64,000 nucleotides of DNA, taken from the NCBI RefSeq assembly GCF_014196845.1, contig NZ_JACIEM010000001.1, positions 496,001-560,000 of the forward strand. The letters are read 5' to 3'. Shown in pieces: positions 35,053 through 45,995 of this stretch (its first letter is position 1; the number at the start of each line of letters is the position of its first letter). Under the pieces are notes generated by a model that had not been told where the DNA came from, ran no database searches, and saw only the letters and a program-made list of their open reading frames with translations. The DNA is from Aurantimonas endophytica (GTDB lineage: Bacteria; Pseudomonadota; Alphaproteobacteria; Rhizobiales; Rhizobiaceae). The position numbers and the translations under genes were made by a program.

Positions 35053-36209
35053 CGACGATCGCCTTCGTGGTGGGAGAGCCTTCGGGCGATCGGATCGGTG
35101 CGGACCTGATGCGCGCACTCCGAGTGCGTACGGGTGAGGACATTGCCTTCGTGGGGCTCGGCGGCGAGGCGATGCAGGCCGAGGGGCTCGATAGCCTCTT
35201 CGATATCCACGAACTGTCGATCATCGGCATCGGTGCCATCGTCGCGCGGCTACCGCAGCTGGTGCGGCGCCTGTTGCAGACCAGCGACTTCATCGTCAAG
35301 GCGCGGCCGGACGCGCTGGTGATCATCGACAGCCCGACCTTTTCGCATCGCGTCGCGCGGCGTGTCCGGGCGCGCCTGCCGGAACTGCCCATCGCCAACT
35401 ACATCCCGCCGACGATCTGGGCCTGGCGCGAGAACAGGGCCGGAAAGATGCGGGCCTATGTCGATCACGCCATCTGCGCGCTGCCTTTCGAGCCGGCGAC
35501 CATGCAAGAGTTCGGCGGCCCGCCGGCAACCTATGTCGGCCATCCGCTGATGAGCGACCCGGCGCTGGAGCGGATCATCGAGCGGGTCGAGGCACCGGGC
35601 GCCGACCGCCGCGCGAAGCAGCCACCGACGCTGTTGCTGCTGCCCGGCTCGCGGCGCGGCGAGATCGTGCGCCTGATCGACGATTTCGGCGAGACGCTGC
35701 AACGGCTCGGCAGAAGGGTCCCGGGTTTGAAGTCTGTGCTGCCGACGCTGGAACGGCATGCGCCGATGGTGCGGGAGAAGGTCTCCCGTTGGGAAATCCA
35801 ACCCCGCGTCGTCACGGGCGAAGATGCCAAATGGGCGGCCTTTGCATCGGCCGATGCGGCGCTGGCGGCCTCGGGCACCGTGTCGCTCGAGCTGGCGCTG
35901 GCCGATATCCCGATGGCGCTGACCTACCGGCTCGACCCGGTCGGCTACCGCTTCCGCCATCTGATCACCGCCTGGACGGCGGCCCTGCCGAACTTCATCG
36001 CCGGCCATCCGCTGGTGCCGGAGCATTTCCACGAGATCATCCGGCCCGAGCTTCTGGCCCGTCGACTTGAGCGTCTGCTTACCGAGACGCCGGAGCGGCA
36101 CGCGCAGCTCGCCGGGTTCGCACAGATCCGCGACCGCATGGCGATCGACCGGGCGCCTGGAGATTCGGCCGCCGCGATCGTCCTCGATCTCATTTCCCGC
36201 CGGACATGA
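35049..36209 (+). CDS. lpxB: Lipid-A-disaccharide synthase
   Basis: The 386-residue GT19 glycosyltransferase joins UDP-2,3-diacylglucosamine and lipid X. It opens IAFVVGEPSGDRIGADLMRA, with the family motifs YIPPTIWAWRENRAGKM, YVGHPLM and LLPGSRRGEI, and the C-terminal SGTVSLELALADIPMALTYR. It is the last gene of the cluster and is followed by a perfect hairpin terminator shared with gltA. Confidence 0.97.
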   Translation: MTTIAFVVGEPSGDRIGADLMRALRVRTGEDIAFVGLGGEAMQAEGLDSLFDIHELSIIGIGAIVARLPQLVRRLLQTSDFIVKARPDALVIIDSPTFSHRVARRVRARLPELPIANYIPPTIWAWRENRAGKMRAYVDHAICALPFEPATMQEFGGPPATYVGHPLMSDPALERIIERVEAPGADRRAKQPPTLLLLPGSRRGEIVRLIDDFGETLQRLGRRVPGLKSVLPTLERHAPMVREKVSRWEIQPRVVTGEDAKWAAFASADAALAASGTVSLELALADIPMALTYRLDPVGYRFRHLITAWTAALPNFIAGHPLVPEHFHEIIRPELLARRLERLLTETPERHAQLAGFAQIRDRMAIDRAPGDSAAAIVLDLISRRT

Positions 36210-36233
36210 AAACGGGCGCCGCAGCGCCCGTTT
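36210..36233. terminator. Bidirectional terminator between lpxB and gltA
   Basis: AAACGGGCGC-CGCA-GCGCCCGTTT is a perfect ten-base-pair stem with A-runs and T-runs at its ends, placed between two convergent genes. It can serve transcripts from both strands. Confidence 0.85.
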
Positions 36234-36263
36234 CCTTGCAATGTCAAAGACGCCCTCGAGCGA

Positions 36264-37553
36264 TCAGCGGCCGTCTACCGGAACGTAGTCGCGCATCGGC
36301 GCGCCGGTGTAGAGCTGCCGGGGCCGGCCGATGCGCTGGTTCGGGTCCTCGATCATTTCCTTCCACTGGGCAATCCAGCCGACGGTCCGCGCGACGGCGA
36401 ACAGCACGGTGAACATCGCGGTCGGGAAGCCGAGCGCCTTCAGCGTGATGCCGGAATAGAAGTCGACGTTCGGGTAGAGCTTTTTCTCGATGAAGTATTC
36501 GTCGGTCAGCGCGATGCGCTCCAGTTCCATCGCGACTTCCAGCAGCGGGTCGTCCTTGATGCCGAGTTCGTCGAGCACCTCGTGGCAGGTCTGCTGCATG
36601 ATCTTGGCGCGCGGATCGTAGTTCTTGTAGACGCGGTGTCCGAAGCCCATCAGCCGGAAAGGATCGTTCTTGTCCTTGGCCCGGGCGATGAATTCCGGGA
36701 TCCGGTCGGCGGTACCGATCTCGGTCAGCATGTTCAGCGCTGCCTCGTTGGCACCGCCATGCGCCGGGCCCCAGAGGCAGGCAATGCCGGCGGCGACGCA
36801 GGCGAACGGGTTGGCACCCGAGGAACCGGCGAGGCGTACGGTCGAGGTGGAGGCGTTCTGCTCGTGGTCGGCGTGGAGGATGAAGATCCGGTCCATCGCC
36901 CGCGCCAGCACCGGATTGATCCGGTAGGGCTCGCACGGCACCGCGAAGCACATGTGCAGGAAGTTCTCGGCATAGGCGAGGTCGTTGCGCGGATAAACGA
37001 ACGGCTGGCCGATATGATATTTGTACGCCATCGCCGCGATCGTCGGCATCTTGGCGATCATCCGAAGGCTGGCCACCATGCGCTGGTGCGGATCGGCGAT
37101 ATCGGTTGAGTCGTGGTAGAAGGCGGACAGCGCGCCGACCGAGCCGACCATGACGGCCATCGGGTGCGCATCGCGCCGGAAGCCGGTGTAGAAGCGGCTC
37201 ATCTGCTCGTGGATCATCGTGTGCCGCGTCACGCGGTAGACGAAGTCTTCCTTCTCGCGGGCCGTCGGCAGTTCCCCGTAGAGCAGCAGATAGCAGGTCT
37301 CGAGGAAATCGCCACGCTCGGCAAGCTGGTCGATCGGATAGCCGCGGTGCAGCAGCACGCCCTCGTCGCCATCGATATAGGTGATCTTGGATTCACACGA
37401 CGCCGTCGACGAGAAACCGGGATCGTAGGTGAACAGGCCCGTCTTCTTATAGAGCGACGTGACGTCGACGACGTCCGGGCCGATCGTCCCGCTGCGAAGC
37501 TCCAGATCCGCTTCCGTTTCGCCCACGATGATTCTCGAAGACTGTTCCGTCAT
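36264..37553 (-). CDS. gltA: Citrate synthase
   Basis: The 429-residue type II (hexameric, Gram-negative) citrate synthase condenses acetyl-CoA and oxaloacetate. Catalytic residues are in [20 protein letters not shown] with His, in [17 protein letters not shown] with His and in the later Asp region [14 protein letters not shown]. The N-terminal extension carries the small beta domain [20 protein letters not shown] typical of NADH-sensitive Gram-negative enzymes. It is separated from gltX by 149 bases with no strong terminator. Confidence 0.97.
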   Translation of the reverse strand: MTEQSSRIIVGETEADLELRSGTIGPDVVDVTSLYKKTGLFTYDPGFSSTASCESKITYIDGDEGVLLHRGYPIDQLAERGDFLETCYLLLYGELPTAREKEDFVYRVTRHTMIHEQMSRFYTGFRRDAHPMAVMVGSVGALSAFYHDSTDIADPHQRMVASLRMIAKMPTIAAMAYKYHIGQPFVYPRNDLAYAENFLHMCFAVPCEPYRINPVLARAMDRIFILHADHEQNASTSTVRLAGSSGANPFACVAAGIACLWGPAHGGANEAALNMLTEIGTADRIPEFIARAKDKNDPFRLMGFGHRVYKNYDPRAKIMQQTCHEVLDELGIKDDPLLEVAMELERIALTDEYFIEKKLYPNVDFYSGITLKALGFPTAMFTVLFAVARTVGWIAQWKEMIEDPNQRIGRPRQLYTGAPMRDYVPVDGR

Positions 37554-37702
37554 GCGTTTCCCCTTCCAAAAGCGGCGGCAGGCTTACCCTTCGCAGCGCA
37601 CAAGGTTTGCTCAGCCACCTGCCTACTCCAAAGCCATTGAGGCCACAAGTTGTCGGAAGGGAGCATGCTGCGTCGCGAAATCGGAACCCCAGTAAGGTAG
37701 CC

Positions 37703-39121
37703 TTAGCGGAGCTGATCCGATAGCCGGCCAAGCGATTCGTCGCGGCCGAGCACCGCCAGAACGTCGAAAACCCCCGGCGACGTGGTGCGTCCGGTGAGGG
37801 CCGCGCGCAACGGCTGGGCCACTTTTCCAAGCTTGAGTCCTTCGGACTCGGCATAGTCACGCACCACGGCCTCGAGGTCCTCGGCAGTCCAGTTCGCTTC
37901 GGCGAACTTGGTCATTATCGCGGCGACAATGTCGCGACCACCGTCGTCGAGAATCGCCGCGGCCTTTTCTTCGAGCGGCAGAGGCCGTGACGCGAAGAGA
38001 TAGGCGGTGCTCTCGGTCAGCTCGACCAGCGTCTTGGCGCGCTCCTTCAGTCCGGGCATGGCGGCCGACAGCTTGGCGCGGATTTCGGCGTCGGGATGCG
38101 ACTTCAGGATCGCACCGTTCGGCAGGAAATCCCGTTCGGTCATCAGCATGTCGACCAGATCGGCGTCGTCCGTCCGGCGGATCCAGTGGCCGTTGAGGGC
38201 TTCGAGCTTGGCGAAATCGAAACGCGCCGCGCCCTTGTTGATCTCGTCGACGTCGAACCAGCGGATCATGTCCTCGGTCGAGATGATCTCGTCGTCGCCA
38301 TGGCTCCAGCCGAGCCGCACGAGGTAGTTGCGCAGCGCGACGGGGAGGTAGCCCATCGCCCTATAGGCCTCAATGCCGAGGGCGCCGTGGCGCTTGGAAA
38401 GCTTGGCGCCGTCGGAGCCATGAATCAGCGGAATATGCGCCATGACCGGGACGTCCCAGCCGAGCGCCCGGTAGATCAGCGTCTGGCGCCCGGCATTCGT
38501 CAGATGATCGTCGCCACGGATGATATGCGTCACGCCCATGTCGTGGTCGTCAATCACGACGGCCAGCATGTAGGTCGGATTGCCGTCGGATCGCAGCAGC
38601 ACGAAATCATCGAGATCCTTGTTGGGAAAGCGAATCTGGCCCTGGACCTTGTCATCGACGATCGTCTCGCCCTCGAGCGGCGCCCGCAGCCGGATCACCG
38701 GCTTGACCCCTTCGGGCGCCTCGGACGGATCCCGGTCGCGCCAGCGGCCGTCGTAGCGGGGCGGGCGCTTCTCGGCACGGGCGCGCTCGCGCATTTCCTC
38801 GAGCTCCGCCTGGGAAGCGTAGCAGCGATAGGCCTGGCCTGCCTCCAGCAGCTGTTCGACCACCTCGCGATGGCGCGCGGCCCGCTCGAACTGCGATACC
38901 GGCGGCTCGTCAGCCGCGAGTCCCATCCATTCCAGCCCGTCGATGATCGCCTGTACCGCCGGCTCGGTGGAGCGCTCGCGGTCGGTATCCTCGATCCGCA
39001 GCAGCATCTTGCCGCCCATGGCGCGGGCATAAAGCCAGTTGAACAGTGCCGTGCGGGCTCCGCCAATGTGCAGGAAGCCGGTCGGCGAGGGGGCAAAACG
39101 GGTAACGACGCCTTGCGCCAT
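37703..39121 (-). CDS. gltX: Glutamyl-tRNA synthetase
   Basis: The 472-residue class I synthetase has the HIGH-type motif in [20 protein letters not shown] and the KMSKS-type motif as [11 protein letters not shown], plus the anticodon-binding C-terminal helices. It charges tRNA-Glu and, in many alphaproteobacteria, tRNA-Gln with glutamate. The start is ATG 39121; a longer frame to 39442 crosses the divergent comEC. It is divergent from comEC over 102 bases. Confidence 0.96.
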   Translation of the reverse strand: MAQGVVTRFAPSPTGFLHIGGARTALFNWLYARAMGGKMLLRIEDTDRERSTEPAVQAIIDGLEWMGLAADEPPVSQFERAARHREVVEQLLEAGQAYRCYASQAELEEMRERARAEKRPPRYDGRWRDRDPSEAPEGVKPVIRLRAPLEGETIVDDKVQGQIRFPNKDLDDFVLLRSDGNPTYMLAVVIDDHDMGVTHIIRGDDHLTNAGRQTLIYRALGWDVPVMAHIPLIHGSDGAKLSKRHGALGIEAYRAMGYLPVALRNYLVRLGWSHGDDEIISTEDMIRWFDVDEINKGAARFDFAKLEALNGHWIRRTDDADLVDMLMTERDFLPNGAILKSHPDAEIRAKLSAAMPGLKERAKTLVELTESTAYLFASRPLPLEEKAAAILDDGGRDIVAAIMTKFAEANWTAEDLEAVVRDYAESEGLKLGKVAQPLRAALTGRTTSPGVFDVLAVLGRDESLGRLSDQLR

Positions 39122-39223
39122 GGTCTCTCCGATCAAGCAGAAAAGGGATCGCGATCGATATCGCATTCGCGTCGCGGCTGTGTAGCATAGGCGAAGGCTG
39201 AGACAAGGCGACGGGGGAGGGCG

Positions 39224-41668
39224 ATGGAGGCCACCGCGGATCGTGATGACCCGCCGAGTGCGCCTGCCTCGCGCGATGCGGAACGGCGCGATGGTGTCCT
39301 GTCCCGCTTCACCCGACGGCGCCGCAACGCCTACGAAGCCGTTTTGGCCTGGTTGACCGCGCAGCTGGAGGCGGAAACCCGGGCGCGCTCCGGCTTCCAC
39401 CTCGTCCCGATCTCGCTGATCTGCGGCAGCGTCCTCGTCCATGCGCTCGGGTGGCGACCGTCGCTCCTCCTCGCCTTTGGCACCAGCGCGATCCTGCTCA
39501 TGGTCGCCTGGGGCTTCGGCGGCCGCCCCCTATGGCGCGGCGCGCTTCTCGTTGCCGGCATGGGCATGGCCGGCGCTGGCCTCGCCTCAAGCGAGATCAC
39601 GCGAACCGCGACGACCATCTTCTCCGGCGAGGCAACGGTGCGCGTTGTCGGAACGGTGGTCGCCCGGGAACGCGACGATCGCGACCGCTACCGCTACATG
39701 ATCGACGTCGCTGCCACCGACCGGCCAGTCTTGTCGCGCCCGCCCGAGCGCGTGCGGATCCTCGTCGGCAGCCGCCACCAGCCGATCGCGCCCGGCGAAA
39801 ACTATGCCGGCCTCGTGCGGCTGCGGCCGCCCTCCGGGCCGGCCTATCCGGGCAGCCACGACTTCGCGTTGCAGCCTTTCTTCGACGGGGTCGGCGCTTA
39901 CGGTTTCGGTCTAGGCGCGCCTGACGGCATGGTGGGCGACGCGCCCCCGGGGCCAAGGCCGGGGATCGCCGAGCGCATCCGCACCCAGCTCGCGCTCATC
40001 CGCCTGGCGATGACCGAGCGCATCCAGGACACGATCGGCGGCCCTGCCGGCGCCATTGCGGCGGCGCTGATCACCGGGGAGCGGGCCGCCATTCCCGAGG
40101 ACGCCGAGGAGTGGCTGCGCAGCACGGGTCTTGCGCATGTCCTGTCGATCTCAGGGCTGCACATGGCGATCGTCGCCGGTTTTGCGCTCGTGCTGGTCCG
40201 CTCGCTTCTGGCACTGATTGCCCCTGTCGCGCTCGGGCTGCCGACCAAGAAGATCGCCGCCGTCGCCGCGCTCGCCGTCGCGACGTTCTATCTCGGCATT
40301 TCCGGCGCCAACGTCGCCACCCAGCGCGCCTACGTGATGCTGGCGGTCATGCTGCTGGCCGTGCTGTTCGACAGGCCGGCGCTGACCCTGCGCAACCTCT
40401 CGATCGCGGCAATCGTCGTCGTGGCACTTCGTCCCCACGCTGTCATGACGGCGAGCTTCCAGATGAGCTTTGCCGCGACGGCGGCGCTGATCGGCGGCTA
40501 TGCGGCGTGGAATTCGCGGCAACGGCGGCGCGGCCAGGCCGTCGCGCGGCGCAAGGGCGGGATCGGGCGCGCCGTGCTGGTCGGGCTTGCGGCCATCATT
40601 GCCACTTCGCTCTTTGCCGGCACAGCCACGGCACCTTATTCGGCATACCATTTTCACCGCATGGCGCTGTTCGGCTTCGTCGCGAACCTCCTGACGATGC
40701 CGCTCTTCAGCTTCTGGATCATGCCACTGGCGCTGATCGGCACGCTGCTGATGCCGTTCGGCCTGGATGGCTGGTTCCTTCAGCTGATGGGCGCCGGCGT
40801 TTCGCTCGTGCTGGATATCGCCTACGAGGTCCATCTTCGCCTGCCGGACCGCGGAGTAGGTTTAATGACGGCGGAGGGGTTGCTGCTACTCACCGCGGCG
40901 ATCATTGCCGGCTCGTTCTTCACGAGCGGTCTCAGATGGCTGGCGGTGCCGCTGACGACATTCGGTCTCTTACTGTTCCCGGACCGTTCACCGCTGCCTG
41001 AACTCCTGATCTTCGAGGACGGCAAGGAACTCGCCACGGTCGGCGAAGCTGGGGATCTCGCTTTCCTCCGCGACCTGCCGAACGACTTCGTGGCCGAGCA
41101 GTGGGAGCGAGCCTTCGCGCCGCAGATTCGGCCTGGCAGCGCTCAGAGAATCCGGCTGCCGGCCGACTGCGCCGAAGGGTTTTGCCGCTTTGCGACCCGT
41201 GGTGGACTGAGGATCGCGTGGACGAATGACTACGAGAAGACCGGAATGGCCTGCGACGAAGCCGATGTCGCGATCGTCGCCAGGGCCATCCGGCTGACAA
41301 GGTGCCAGTCAGGCGCGGCACTCGTCACCCTGCGGACGCTGCGCCGTAGCGGCTCGCTGGCCGTCAGCACGGCCCCGGGGACGGCAAGGCCGGTCGTCGA
41401 GAAGGCGATTGCCGAGCCATTCGTCGAGTGGAACCGCCACCGGGCTGCGCCGTGGCCGGAATATTGGCGAAAGCCGGTGGAGGACGAGCCGGTGGTGGGC
41501 GAAGTGCCCAGCGTCAGCGCCGTGCCGGTGGCTCCCCCGCCAGCCTTCGTCGCTCCCCCAACGCCAGTGATCGTGAACCCCGAGACCGGGACACCGCCAC
41601 CGGACATCGCGACGCCCCTGTCAGATGCGGTCGACAGCTTTGCCGCGCCGGCGGGCGCTCAGGAATAG
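39224..41668 (+). CDS. ComEC/Rec2-family DNA uptake channel-like protein
   Basis: The 814-residue polytopic protein has an N-terminal DUF4131-type region (about 60-250) with an OB-like segment [20 protein letters not shown], then the Competence domain: [40 protein letters not shown], and about ten spans to residue 590. The C-terminal 200 residues correspond to the beta-lactamase-like region of Bacillus ComEC but lack the HxHxDH metal-binding motif. A Pro-rich tail ends the protein. ATG 39224 has GGGGGAGG upstream. Its last ten bases overlap the lexA stop tail to tail. Function in DNA uptake is inferred from the family. Confidence 0.9.
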   Translation: MEATADRDDPPSAPASRDAERRDGVLSRFTRRRRNAYEAVLAWLTAQLEAETRARSGFHLVPISLICGSVLVHALGWRPSLLLAFGTSAILLMVAWGFGGRPLWRGALLVAGMGMAGAGLASSEITRTATTIFSGEATVRVVGTVVARERDDRDRYRYMIDVAATDRPVLSRPPERVRILVGSRHQPIAPGENYAGLVRLRPPSGPAYPGSHDFALQPFFDGVGAYGFGLGAPDGMVGDAPPGPRPGIAERIRTQLALIRLAMTERIQDTIGGPAGAIAAALITGERAAIPEDAEEWLRSTGLAHVLSISGLHMAIVAGFALVLVRSLLALIAPVALGLPTKKIAAVAALAVATFYLGISGANVATQRAYVMLAVMLLAVLFDRPALTLRNLSIAAIVVVALRPHAVMTASFQMSFAATAALIGGYAAWNSRQRRRGQAVARRKGGIGRAVLVGLAAIIATSLFAGTATAPYSAYHFHRMALFGFVANLLTMPLFSFWIMPLALIGTLLMPFGLDGWFLQLMGAGVSLVLDIAYEVHLRLPDRGVGLMTAEGLLLLTAAIIAGSFFTSGLRWLAVPLTTFGLLLFPDRSPLPELLIFEDGKELATVGEAGDLAFLRDLPNDFVAEQWERAFAPQIRPGSAQRIRLPADCAEGFCRFATRGGLRIAWTNDYEKTGMACDEADVAIVARAIRLTRCQSGAALVTLRTLRRSGSLAVSTAPGTARPVVEKAIAEPFVEWNRHRAAPWPEYWRKPVEDEPVVGEVPSVSAVPVAPPPAFVAPPTPVIVNPETGTPPPDIATPLSDAVDSFAAPAGAQE

Positions 41669-42390
41669 CGCCGGATCAGGCCGACGAGCTTGCCCTGGAC
41701 CTTCACCCGGTCGGCACCGAAGATCCGCGTCTCGTATGCCGGATTGGCGGCCTCCAGCGCGATCGTGTCGCCGCGGCGCCGGAAGCGCTTGAGCGTCGCC
41801 TCCTCGTCGTCGACCAGCGCCACCACGATCTCGCCGGGCGCGGCCGTGTCGGAACGCCGGATCACCACGGTATCGCCGTCGAGAATGCCCGCCTCGACCA
41901 TCGAATCGCCCTTCACCTCCAGCGCGTAGTGCTCGCCGCTGCCGATCATGTCCGGCGGCAGCGAGAGCGAATGCGTGTTGTGCTGGATGGCGGAAATCGG
42001 CACGCCCGCTGCGATCCGGCCCATGACCGGGATCGAGATCATCGCGTCGGCGCCGCTCCTTCCCTGTGGGGCGCGAGCCGGCTCGGCAGGTTTCTGCGCC
42101 GTGGCACCGCGTCCCTCCACGACGCTCGGTCGGAAGCCGGGGCGGCCGACGGGCGCGGAGGGGACGGCCTGCATCGACTCGGGCAGCCGCAGCACCTCAA
42201 GGGCACGCGCCCGGTTGGGCAGGCGGCGGATGAAGCCCCGTTCCTCGAGCGCGGTGATCAGCCGGTGGATCCCCGATTTCGACCGAAGATCCAACGCATC
42301 CTTCATTTCGTCGAAGGAAGGCGGCACCCCGGTTTCCTTCAGCCGTCCGTTGATGAACATCAGAAGGTCGTGCTGCTTGCGCGTCAGCAT
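41659..42390 (-). CDS. lexA: LexA repressor
   Basis: The 243-residue SOS repressor has an N-terminal winged HTH ([40 protein letters not shown]), an extended linker and an S24 peptidase domain. The cleavage bond lies in [10 protein letters not shown] (near residue 126), the nucleophile in GDSMVEAG (near 162) and the general-base Lys in EATLKRF (near 200). The ALPHA-type longer linker is normal for the class. A GTTC-N7-GTTC box lies upstream, so the gene is autoregulated. Its 3' end overlaps comEC. Confidence 0.97.
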   Translation of the reverse strand: MLTRKQHDLLMFINGRLKETGVPPSFDEMKDALDLRSKSGIHRLITALEERGFIRRLPNRARALEVLRLPESMQAVPSAPVGRPGFRPSVVEGRGATAQKPAEPARAPQGRSGADAMISIPVMGRIAAGVPISAIQHNTHSLSLPPDMIGSGEHYALEVKGDSMVEAGILDGDTVVIRRSDTAAPGEIVVALVDDEEATLKRFRRRGDTIALEAANPAYETRIFGADRVKVQGKLVGLIRRYS

Positions 42391-42430
42391 CGGGGCGACT
42401 CCTTAAAACAAAACCTGAACAAAGCTATCT

Positions 42431-42445
42431 GTTCTAGTTGTGTTC
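42431..42445 (-). promoter_or_regulatory. LexA operator (SOS box) of lexA
   Basis: GTTCTAGTTGTGTTC matches the alphaproteobacterial LexA consensus GTTC-N7-GTTC exactly. It lies 40 bases upstream of the lexA start codon, between lexA and moeA. A further GAAC half site is seen about 12 bases nearer to lexA (CTGAACAAAG, 42415-42424). Confidence 0.85.
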
Positions 42446-42455
42446 TGCAAGCCCG

Positions 42456-43667
42456 TCAGTCGAGCGGAACATACTGGCAAGGCTGTCCCGCCTCCGCTGG
42501 TGCGGCGCCGGGCGGCCGCACCAGCAGGCCCTGCGCATGGGCGTAGGTCGAAAGTAGCGACGAATCCTGTCGGGGAAGCGGGGTCACGGTAGCGGTCCCG
42601 TCATCGGCAAGCTCGACCACCGACCGGACGAAGTCGGTTCGCTCGCCGTTTTCGGGCACAGCCGCGCCAAGAATGGCATTGCGCGTGAGCGGACGCTCGG
42701 GCCGTCCGGCGAGCCGGGAGACCAGCGGGGCGAGGAAGAGCTTGGCGGCAACCATCGAGGAGGCAGGGTTGCCGGGCAATCCGACGATGCGCATGTCGCG
42801 CAGACGACCCGCCATCAGAGGCTTGCCTGGCCGCATCGCGACCTTCCAAAAGTCCAAGGCGACGCCGCGTTCCGCGAAGACTGCCCCGACGAGATCATGG
42901 TCGCCGACCGACGCGCCGCCAATCGTGACGAAAATGTCGGCGCCCTCCGCCAGCGCCTGGTCCAGCCGCGCCGCGATCGCGCCGCTGTCGTCCGGGGCAA
43001 TGCCGTAGTCGAGCGCCTCGCCGCCTGCCGCCGCCACCATCGCCGCGACGCCAAAGCCGTTGGACGCGACGATCTGGGCGGGACCGGGGGCGACGCCCGG
43101 CAACACCAGCTCGTCGCCGGTGGCCAGAACCGCCACGCGCGGGCGCTGGCGCACTGTCAGTGTTGGGTGGCCGCCGCTCGCGGCCAGCGCAATGGCGCCG
43201 GGCGACAACAGGCAGCCGCCGGGGAGCAGCTTGTCGCCCTCGCGGAAATCCACGCCGGCAAACCGCACATGCTGCCGCTCGGCCACCGTCGCGCAGGGCA
43301 TGATCCGGCCGGATGCTTCGACCGTCGTATCTTCCTGGATGAGTATGGCGTCGGCACCCGCCGGTACGGGCGCGCCGGTGAAGATCCGGACGGTCTCGCC
43401 CGCGCCGACCGCGCCGTCGAAGGCCCGTCCCGCGGCGGCTTCGCCGATCAGGCGCAGCGGCGTGAGCCCGGCGGCAAGATCGGCCGAGCGGACGGCGTAT
43501 CCGTCCATGGCTGACGCGTCGAAGGAAGGCTGGGTGCGAAGCGCGACGATGTCGGTGCCAAGAACCCGTCCTGCTGCCTGGCTCAGCGGCAGGTCTTCCA
43601 TCCGGCCGATGGGCGCGGCATCCTGCAGGAGTAGCCGATAGGCCGCATCGACCGAGATGAGGCTCAT
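42456..43667 (-). CDS. moeA: Molybdopterin molybdenumtransferase MoeA
   Basis: The 403-residue enzyme inserts molybdenum into adenylated molybdopterin. Features are [20 protein letters not shown] near the N-terminus, [19 protein letters not shown], the MoCF domain [17 protein letters not shown] and [24 protein letters not shown] (as the two motifs [12 protein letters not shown] and [10 protein letters not shown]). It ends the five-gene minus-strand run: its ATG overlaps the moaC stop (ATGA). The lexA promoter with its SOS box follows. Confidence 0.95.
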   Translation of the reverse strand: MSLISVDAAYRLLLQDAAPIGRMEDLPLSQAAGRVLGTDIVALRTQPSFDASAMDGYAVRSADLAAGLTPLRLIGEAAAGRAFDGAVGAGETVRIFTGAPVPAGADAILIQEDTTVEASGRIMPCATVAERQHVRFAGVDFREGDKLLPGGCLLSPGAIALAASGGHPTLTVRQRPRVAVLATGDELVLPGVAPGPAQIVASNGFGVAAMVAAAGGEALDYGIAPDDSGAIAARLDQALAEGADIFVTIGGASVGDHDLVGAVFAERGVALDFWKVAMRPGKPLMAGRLRDMRIVGLPGNPASSMVAAKLFLAPLVSRLAGRPERPLTRNAILGAAVPENGERTDFVRSVVELADDGTATVTPLPRQDSSLLSTYAHAQGLLVRPPGAAPAEAGQPCQYVPLD

Positions 43668-44155
43668 GGGCCCGCGGCCACCCATTCGCCGGATCGGCCG
43701 CCGGATTTCGACAGGAGCCGGATCCCGGTCAGCGCCATGGAGCGGTCCACTGCCTTGGCCATATCGTAGATGGTGAGGCATGCGACCGAGACCGCCGTCA
43801 GCGCCTCCATCTCGACGCCGGTGCGGCCGCCGACCCGCACCGTCGCCGTGACCCGCAGACCGGGCAGAGCCGGTTCTGCCTCGATCTCGACCGCCACCTT
43901 GTCGATCAGCAGCGGATGGCAGAGCGGAATCAGTTCGTGCGTCCGCTTGGCTGCCATGATCCCGGCGATCCGCGCGACGGCAATCACGTCGCCCTTCTTC
44001 GCCTGCCCGGAGAGGATCAGCTCGAGCGTTGCCGGCTCCATGATCACCAGGCCCTCGGCAACGGCGACCCGCACCGTCGCCTCCTTGTCCCCGACATCGA
44101 CCATCGTGGCCGCCCCCGAGGCATCCAGATGGGTCAGGCGGGGCTCCTCGCTCAC
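43664..44155 (-). CDS. moaC: Cyclic pyranopterin monophosphate synthase MoaC
   Basis: The 163-residue protein converts the MoaA product into cyclic pyranopterin monophosphate. Seen are [40 protein letters not shown] with the active-site His residues, and the [20 protein letters not shown] segment with Lys in [13 protein letters not shown] is the start, in a GTGA overlap with the trpC stop. With moeA it is the only molybdopterin part here; moaA, mogA and others are elsewhere. Confidence 0.96.
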   Translation of the reverse strand: MSEEPRLTHLDASGAATMVDVGDKEATVRVAVAEGLVIMEPATLELILSGQAKKGDVIAVARIAGIMAAKRTHELIPLCHPLLIDKVAVEIEAEPALPGLRVTATVRVGGRTGVEMEALTAVSVACLTIYDMAKAVDRSMALTGIRLLSKSGGRSGEWVAAGP

Positions 44156-44967
44156 GCCGCGCCCTCCGCGACCCGCTGCTTGCCGAGCAGGGCGCGCGTC
44201 GCCGCCTCCACGTCCTCCTGGCGCATCAGGCTCTCGCCGACGAGGAAGGTCCGGATGCCGTGATCGGCGAGGCGCAGGCAGTCGGCATTGGTCACGATGC
44301 CGCTTTCGCCCACGAGGATCCGGTCCGCCGGCACCAGTCGCGCCAAGCGCTCGGCAGTCTCCAGGCTGGTCTCGAAGGTCCGCAGGTTGCGGTTGTTGAT
44401 GCCGACGAGCGGCGAGCGCAGCCGCAAAGCGCGTTCGGTCTCGGCTTCGTCATGCACCTCGACGAGAACGTCGAGGCCGTAGCTCTCCGCCGCCGACTCA
44501 AGGTCGGCCGCCAAGGCGTCGTCGACCGCCGCCATGATGATCAGGATCGCGTCGGCACCCCAGGCTCGGGCCTCCGCCACCTGGTAGGTGTCGTGCATGA
44601 AGTCCTTGCGCAGTGCCGGCAGTTCCGTCGCCGCACGCGCGGCCGTCAGGAATTCCGGCGCGCCCTGGAAGGACGGCGCGTCCGTCAGAACGCTGAGACA
44701 GGCGGCGCCGGCGCGTTCATAGGCGGCGGCGAGGGCAGGCGGGTCGAAATCCTCCCGGATCAGGCCCTTGGACGGGCTCGCCTTCTTCACCTCGGCGATA
44801 AGGGCCAGATCGCCGAGCGCGAGCTTGCGGCGGATCGCGTCGACGAAGCCGCGCGGCGGATCGGCCCGTGCCGCGGCCGCTTCGATTTCGGCGAGCGGGC
44901 GGGCGCGCTTCGCCGCGGCGATCTCCTCGCGCTTGTAGATCTCGATCTCGCGCAGGATGTCGCTCAT
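44152..44967 (-). CDS. trpC: Indole-3-glycerol phosphate synthase
   Basis: The 271-residue (beta/alpha)8 enzyme makes indole-3-glycerol phosphate from CdRP. Motifs include [20 protein letters not shown] with the catalytic Lys, [32 protein letters not shown] and VGESGI. It is translationally coupled to trpD upstream (ATGA overlap) and to moaC downstream (GTGA overlap). The trpD-trpC-moaC-moeA order is common in Hyphomicrobiales. Confidence 0.97.
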   Translation of the reverse strand: MSDILREIEIYKREEIAAAKRARPLAEIEAAAARADPPRGFVDAIRRKLALGDLALIAEVKKASPSKGLIREDFDPPALAAAYERAGAACLSVLTDAPSFQGAPEFLTAARAATELPALRKDFMHDTYQVAEARAWGADAILIIMAAVDDALAADLESAAESYGLDVLVEVHDEAETERALRLRSPLVGINNRNLRTFETSLETAERLARLVPADRILVGESGIVTNADCLRLADHGIRTFLVGESLMRQEDVEAATRALLGKQRVAEGAA

Positions 44968-45995
44968 GGCGTGCCTCCGACAACGTTCTGCGTGACAGTG
45001 ACCAGCCGGTCGAGCGCGGCCCCGGCGCGGCCGCTGTCGATCGCGTCGGCCGCCGCCTGGACGCCGGTCAGAAGGTCATCCGCGGCGCCGGCCATCACCA
45101 GGGCACCGGCGCTGTTAAGGAGCACGATATCGCGATACGCGCCATGCGCCCCGTCCAGCACCGCGCGCAGCGCCGCCGCATTGGCTTCGGCATCGCCGCC
45201 CCGCACGTCGGCAAGTGTCCAGCGGCGCAGGCCGACGTCCTCGGGCTCGATGCTGAAGGTCCGGATCTCGCCATCCGCGAGCGCCGCGACATCGGTGCGG
45301 CCGGTGACCGTCATCTCGTCGAGCCCGTCGCCATGCACGACCCAGGCCGACTCGGCGCCCAGCGCCCGCAGGGTCTCGGCCAGCGGCACCAGCCACTCCG
45401 GCGCGAACACACCGAGCAGGAGTTTCCTGACGCCCGCCGGGTTCGACATCGGTCCGAGCAGGTTGAAGATCGTCCGCGTGCCGAGCTCCACCCGGCTCGG
45501 ACCGACGAACCGCATGGCGGCGTGATGGGTCGGCGCGAACATGAAGCCGATGCCGGCTTCCGCGATGGTACGGGAGATCGCCTCCGGCTTCATCTCGACA
45601 TTGACGCCGAGCGCCGTGAGCACGTCGGCCGCGCCGGATCGCGACGACAGGGCCCGGTTGCCATGCTTGGCGACGATAAGGCCGCAGCCGGCCAGGACGA
45701 AGGCCGAGCAGGTCGAGACGTTGACCGTGCCGGCCTGGTCGCCGCCCGTGCCGACGATGTCAATGGCGCCGGCAGGTGCCGCCACCTTCAGCATGTTCGC
45801 GCGCATCACCGACACGGCGCCGGCCATTTCGTCGACCGTCTCGCCACGCACCCTGAGCGCCATCAGGAACCCGCCGATCTGTGCGGGCGTCGCCTCGCCG
45901 GCCATCATCACCCCGAACGCCGCCTCGGCTTCCTCCCGATCGAGGGCCGCACCGGTAGCGACCTTGGCGAGGAAGGGTTTCAGCGTCTGGCTCAC
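44964..45995 (-). CDS. trpD: Anthranilate phosphoribosyltransferase
   Basis: The 343-residue enzyme joins anthranilate and PRPP. The PRPP and anthranilate motifs are [40 protein letters not shown] and [15 protein letters not shown] with [20 protein letters not shown]. Start is GTG, whose GTGA overlaps the stop of the ppiD-type gene. The anthranilate synthase genes are not in the window. Confidence 0.97.
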   Translation of the reverse strand: MSQTLKPFLAKVATGAALDREEAEAAFGVMMAGEATPAQIGGFLMALRVRGETVDEMAGAVSVMRANMLKVAAPAGAIDIVGTGGDQAGTVNVSTCSAFVLAGCGLIVAKHGNRALSSRSGAADVLTALGVNVEMKPEAISRTIAEAGIGFMFAPTHHAAMRFVGPSRVELGTRTIFNLLGPMSNPAGVRKLLLGVFAPEWLVPLAETLRALGAESAWVVHGDGLDEMTVTGRTDVAALADGEIRTFSIEPEDVGLRRWTLADVRGGDAEANAAALRAVLDGAHGAYRDIVLLNSAGALVMAGAADDLLTGVQAAADAIDSGRAGAALDRLVTVTQNVVGGTP

